This document shows, one piece after another, positions 61,157-64,000 of a stretch of 64,000 bases of DNA (positions are counted from its first letter, which is position 1; each line of letters begins with the position of its first letter). The position numbers and the translations under genes are program-made. Where the stretch lies: assembly GCA_903896745.1 (NCBI GenBank), contig CAITZA010000363.1, positions 1 to 64,000 on the forward strand. Reading direction: 5' to 3'. Origin of the DNA: an uncultured Desulfomonile sp. (GTDB taxonomy: Bacteria; Desulfobacterota; Desulfomonilia; Desulfomonilales; Desulfomonilaceae). The notes under the pieces are model-generated. The model saw only the letters and a program-made list of their open reading frames with translations. It was not told the DNA's origin and searched no databases.

Positions 61157-64000
61157 TCATAGCTTGGCGGATTCCTTCGATATTACAAAGGCTTCAATTA
61201 CATCACCCACTTTAACATCCCTGAAATTTTCAATTCCTATACCGCATTCATATCCCTCTACGGCTTCCTTGACATCGTCCTTAAATCTCCGCATGGACCC
61301 AATCTTGCCTGTATGCATCACAATATTGTCTCTTAACAGTCTAATCTGATTGGATCTTTCAATCTTGCCTGAGGTTATGTAGCATCCGGCTATAAGTCCT
61401 ATCTTGGGCACACTAAATGTTTGTCTGACTTCTGCCCTTCCAGTGACAGATTCCTTCTCGATAGGCGCCAGCAGGCCTTCCATAGCCTTTCGGACTTCCT
61501 CGATAGCCTCGTAGATAACGGTGTACAATCTTAGGTCTATCTTTTCCTGTTCCACCAATTGAGCTGTCTTGACTGTGGGGCGTACGTTAAAGCCAATGAT
61601 TATTGCCCTCGAAGCGCTGGCCAACATCACATCAGACTCATTAACAGCTCCAACTCCGCTGTGAATGACCTTTTGTATTACCTCTGTCGAGGGAATAGCT
61701 AGTAACGCTTCCTTGAGAGCTTCAACAGAGCCTTGCACATCAGCTTTTATAATTATGTTTAGCTCGGGCTGCTCCAATCTGCTCATTCGGGCCATCAGGT
61801 CTTCCAATGAAGCAGGAGACGATGAGGCGGCAGAATCCTCACGGATTTTTTGTTGGCGATGCTCGCCAATCTGACGCGCCAATCTTTCTTCGTCAACCAC
61901 GAGAAAAGGTTCCCCAGCTTCAGGAACACTCGAGAATCCTTGAATCTCTGCAGGAGTAGCGGGCCCTGCTTCTTCAAGGGATCTGCCTTCGTGATCGAGC
62001 ATGGCCCTGATCTTTCCATAATGAATTCCCGCGACGAAAGGCTCGCCCAACCGCAGGGTTCCTTCTTTAATGAGCACCGTGGCAACAGGTCCCTTGCCCT
62101 TATCAAGCCTGGCCTCGATAATTGTTCCAATAGCTTTTTTGTTCGGGTTGGCTTTGAGTTCGAGCATTTCCGCCTGTAACAGTATCAGGTCCAGAAAGTC
62201 CTCAACGCCGGCGCCGGTTTTGGCGCTGACATCAGCGAACAGTGTGTCACCACCCCATGCCTCAGGGATAAGGTTTAATTCCGCAAGCTCGCGTAAAACC
62301 CGGTCCTTGTCGGCTTCTGGCTTGTCAATCTTATTTACGGCTACAATGATAGGGACATTGGCTGCGCGTGCGTGGTTGACCGCCTCTTTGGTCTGTTCCA
62401 TAACTCCGTCATCGGCAGCTACGACGAGAATGACAAAGTCCGTTACCTGAGCTCCTCGCGCTCTCATGGCTGTAAATGCTTCATGGCCCGGAGTGTCAAG
62501 GAAAACCAGTTCCCCCTTGGGAAGCCTAACCTTGTAGGCGCCAATATGTTGAGTGATGCCACCAGCTTCCTGGTCTGTAACATGGGTTGATCTAATTCTG
62601 TCCAGTAATGATGTCTTACCATGATCAACATGGCCCATTACAGTAATAACCGGAGGTCTGGAAACGAGATTTTCGGATGTGTCCGCAATTTTTTCCGGCA
62701 GCATGTCTTTTTCGGTTGGACGACTCGTTTCAGTCTCGAATCCAAATTCGTTTGCGACAAGCGTAGCGGTATCGAAATCGATAGTTTCATGCATTGCAGC
62801 CATCACGCCGAGTCGAATCAACTGCTGGATTACCTCAGCGGCTTTTACACTCATTTTATGCGCAAGGTTGGATACCGTGACAACTTCCGGAAGTTTTATC
62901 CTACGTTTAATGGCCTTAGGCACAGTGATTTCAGTTTTTCGAGGCTTCGGTTTCTTACCCTTTTTCCCCCGCCCCGCACGCTGGCGGTCATCGTAAAGAT
63001 CGGATACGTTAATGATCTCTTTGGGTTTTCTAATTCTAGCCTTATCGTCTTCCACCTTGTCATCGACGGCTGAGCGTACTTTCTTGTCTTTCTTCCTTTT
63101 GGGACGGCGTTCATCCTCAATAGGAATTTCCACGATGAGAGGTCTGAATGGCTGTTCCTGACGAGGAGCAGGTCTTTGTGAAGGCGCCTGCGGTGTATGA
63201 GCACGTTGCGGATGATCTGCAGGGCTGGGTCTGGGAGGCGCCTCAGTTGAGTGAGGAGGTCTGGGGCTCTGAGGTCGTGGCGCCTGTGGCCGCTGCTCTC
63301 GTTCAGGCTCCTTGGGCGGTTCTTTCTTTAGCTGGACACGCCCAATTATCTGCGCAGGCTGCATTCGTTTGTCTTTCTTTTTCTTTTTTCGGGCAGCTCT
63401 TTCTTCAGCTTCCTTTATTTCATCAGTGGTTTCTGTTGGTTCCTCAGTTACGCCTGTGTGGGCCTCAACCGCTTCAATACCGACCGACTCAGCTTCTCCG
63501 CGAACTTCCATGCCCCTGTCTTGAACCACTATTCCGGTGGCGGATTCAGACACGGGGTGAACCAATGTCGGTATCTCGCCAATCTTGGGAGGTAGGCCAA
63601 TCTCCACTACTTTGGGAGCTGTTTCTGTCGGGGAAGGTTTAATCGTAGAGACATCAGTATTGCTGATAGCAGGCTCATGCAGTTCTGAAGGCTGTTCTTT
63701 ACTGGCTGGTCGTGGAGCCATTTCAATTATTCTGGCCGGTTCATGTTTCCTTTGCTTGCGCACTGGCGGACTCTTTCTTAATTCGGGCGGAGGCTCTGGA
63801 CGTGTGACCGCTTCTCTAGGCTCTCCCGCTGTTTCTGTTACCTGCTCTGTTTCCGGTTGAGCGCCTTCCATGAGGTCATGAAATGGTTCACCCAGATCTG
63901 ACTGAGGAGGGTTCTTAGCCCTTCGTCGAATTACTGTTGGTCTGATTCGCTGTTCGACAACTTCCCTTTTAGGAATAGCGCTAACCAAGTGGGCTCTAAG
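61157..64000 (-). CDS. infB: translation initiation factor IF-2 (N terminus beyond window)
   Basis: At least 947 codons, and the frame is still open at the right edge; the track's Met at 63988 is an internal TTG. It places initiator tRNA on the 30S subunit. A proline- and charge-rich linker runs to about residue 350 (many PPR, RPQ and KKKKD runs). IF2_N follows (MSVKAAEVIQQLIRLGV), then the G domain with GHVDHGKTS, DTPGHEAF and NKIDKPEAD, and the C-terminal domains ending VISKESAKL. The missing N-terminal subdomain should lie to the right, with nusA probably beyond. Confidence 0.96.
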   Translation of the reverse strand, partial: LRAHLVSAIPKREVVEQRIRPTVIRRRAKNPPQSDLGEPFHDLMEGAQPETEQVTETAGEPREAVTRPEPPPELRKSPPVRKQRKHEPARIIEMAPRPASKEQPSELHEPAISNTDVSTIKPSPTETAPKVVEIGLPPKIGEIPTLVHPVSESATGIVVQDRGMEVRGEAESVGIEAVEAHTGVTEEPTETTDEIKEAEERAARKKKKKDKRMQPAQIIGRVQLKKEPPKEPEREQRPQAPRPQSPRPPHSTEAPPRPSPADHPQRAHTPQAPSQRPAPRQEQPFRPLIVEIPIEDERRPKRKKDKKVRSAVDDKVEDDKARIRKPKEIINVSDLYDDRQRAGRGKKGKKPKPRKTEITVPKAIKRRIKLPEVVTVSNLAHKMSVKAAEVIQQLIRLGVMAAMHETIDFDTATLVANEFGFETETSRPTEKDMLPEKIADTSENLVSRPPVITVMGHVDHGKTSLLDRIRSTHVTDQEAGGITQHIGAYKVRLPKGELVFLDTPGHEAFTAMRARGAQVTDFVILVVAADDGVMEQTKEAVNHARAANVPIIVAVNKIDKPEADKDRVLRELAELNLIPEAWGGDTLFADVSAKTGAGVEDFLDLILLQAEMLELKANPNKKAIGTIIEARLDKGKGPVATVLIKEGTLRLGEPFVAGIHYGKIRAMLDHEGRSLEEAGPATPAEIQGFSSVPEAGEPFLVVDEERLARQIGEHRQQKIREDSAASSSPASLEDLMARMSRLEQPELNIIIKADVQGSVEALKEALLAIPSTEVIQKVIHSGVGAVNESDVMLASASRAIIIGFNVRPTVKTAQLVEQEKIDLRLYTVIYEAIEEVRKAMEGLLAPIEKESVTGRAEVRQTFSVPKIGLIAGCYITSGKIERSNQIRLLRDNIVMHTGKIGSMRRFKDDVKEAVEGYECGIGIENFRDVKVGDVIEAFVISKESAKL

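Noticed and set aside
63100-63990. long plus-strand ORFs opposite infB
   Set aside because: They mirror the proline- and charge-rich IF-2 linker; repetitive composition keeps the other frames open.

Overview
The window looks like a chromosomal stretch of a Gram-negative sulfate-reducing bacterium of the former Deltaproteobacteria (Desulfobacterota). It carries aprBA-qmoABC and a complete dsrMKJOP operon, a tetraheme cytochrome c3, hemB next to ahbD (the siroheme-dependent alternative heme route), and mlaFED-type lipid transport genes. A Desulfomonile- or Syntrophobacter-like host is my inference; no rRNA or tRNA was found to confirm it. No insertion sequence, prophage or CRISPR array was seen.

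Layout. 1-4.6 kb: a left-edge fragment, a PIG-L deacetylase, then hemB-ahbD-MBL hydrolase coupled by GTGA overlaps behind a clear sigma-70 promoter, then a PHP phosphoesterase. 4.6-10.2 kb: an MBL hydrolase, a small zinc-finger protein, dnaJ, a hydrogenase maturation protease, cytochrome c3, and a large seven-heme cytochrome fused to a membrane cytochrome b. 10.2-14.3 kb (minus): mlaE, mlaF, mlaD and an unknown aromatic-repeat envelope protein. 14.7-22.5 kb: dnaE and a type IIA topoisomerase pair. 22.6-25.7 kb (minus): a SEC-C/TPR protein, a YkgJ-type cysteine-cluster protein and an exported HEAT-repeat protein whose frame is interrupted by one UGA followed by a SECIS-like hairpin.

26.2-33.4 kb: aprB, aprA, an intrinsic terminator, then qmoABC (APS reduction and its quinol-linked electron supply). 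33.5-38.9 kb: small ORFs, purB, an unknown membrane protein, and panC-panD (minus) behind a promoter, leader, antiterminator and terminator arrangement. 38.9-46.9 kb: a DUF362 ferredoxin protein, a VOC protein, then an RsbRD-N protein heading dsrMKJOP. 46.9-49.2 kb: a solitary adenine DNA methyltransferase. 49.3-55.1 kb: the classic rpsB-tsf-pyrH-frr-uppS-cdsA-dxr run. 55.2-64 kb: a 2-hydroxyacid dehydrogenase, two DHH proteins flanking an enoyl-reductase/hotdog-dehydratase fusion, and rbfA, ylxP and infB, which runs off the right edge.

How it fits together: Qmo and Dsr membrane complexes link the quinone pool and periplasmic cytochromes to cytoplasmic APS and sulfite reduction, while cytochrome c3 and the heme genes feed the same respiratory chain. 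sat and dsrAB are not in the window. The most interesting unexplained items are the in-frame UGA HEAT protein, the panC attenuator, the reductase-dehydratase fusion, the CbcL-like cytochrome fusion, and the Mla operon carrying an unknown envelope protein.
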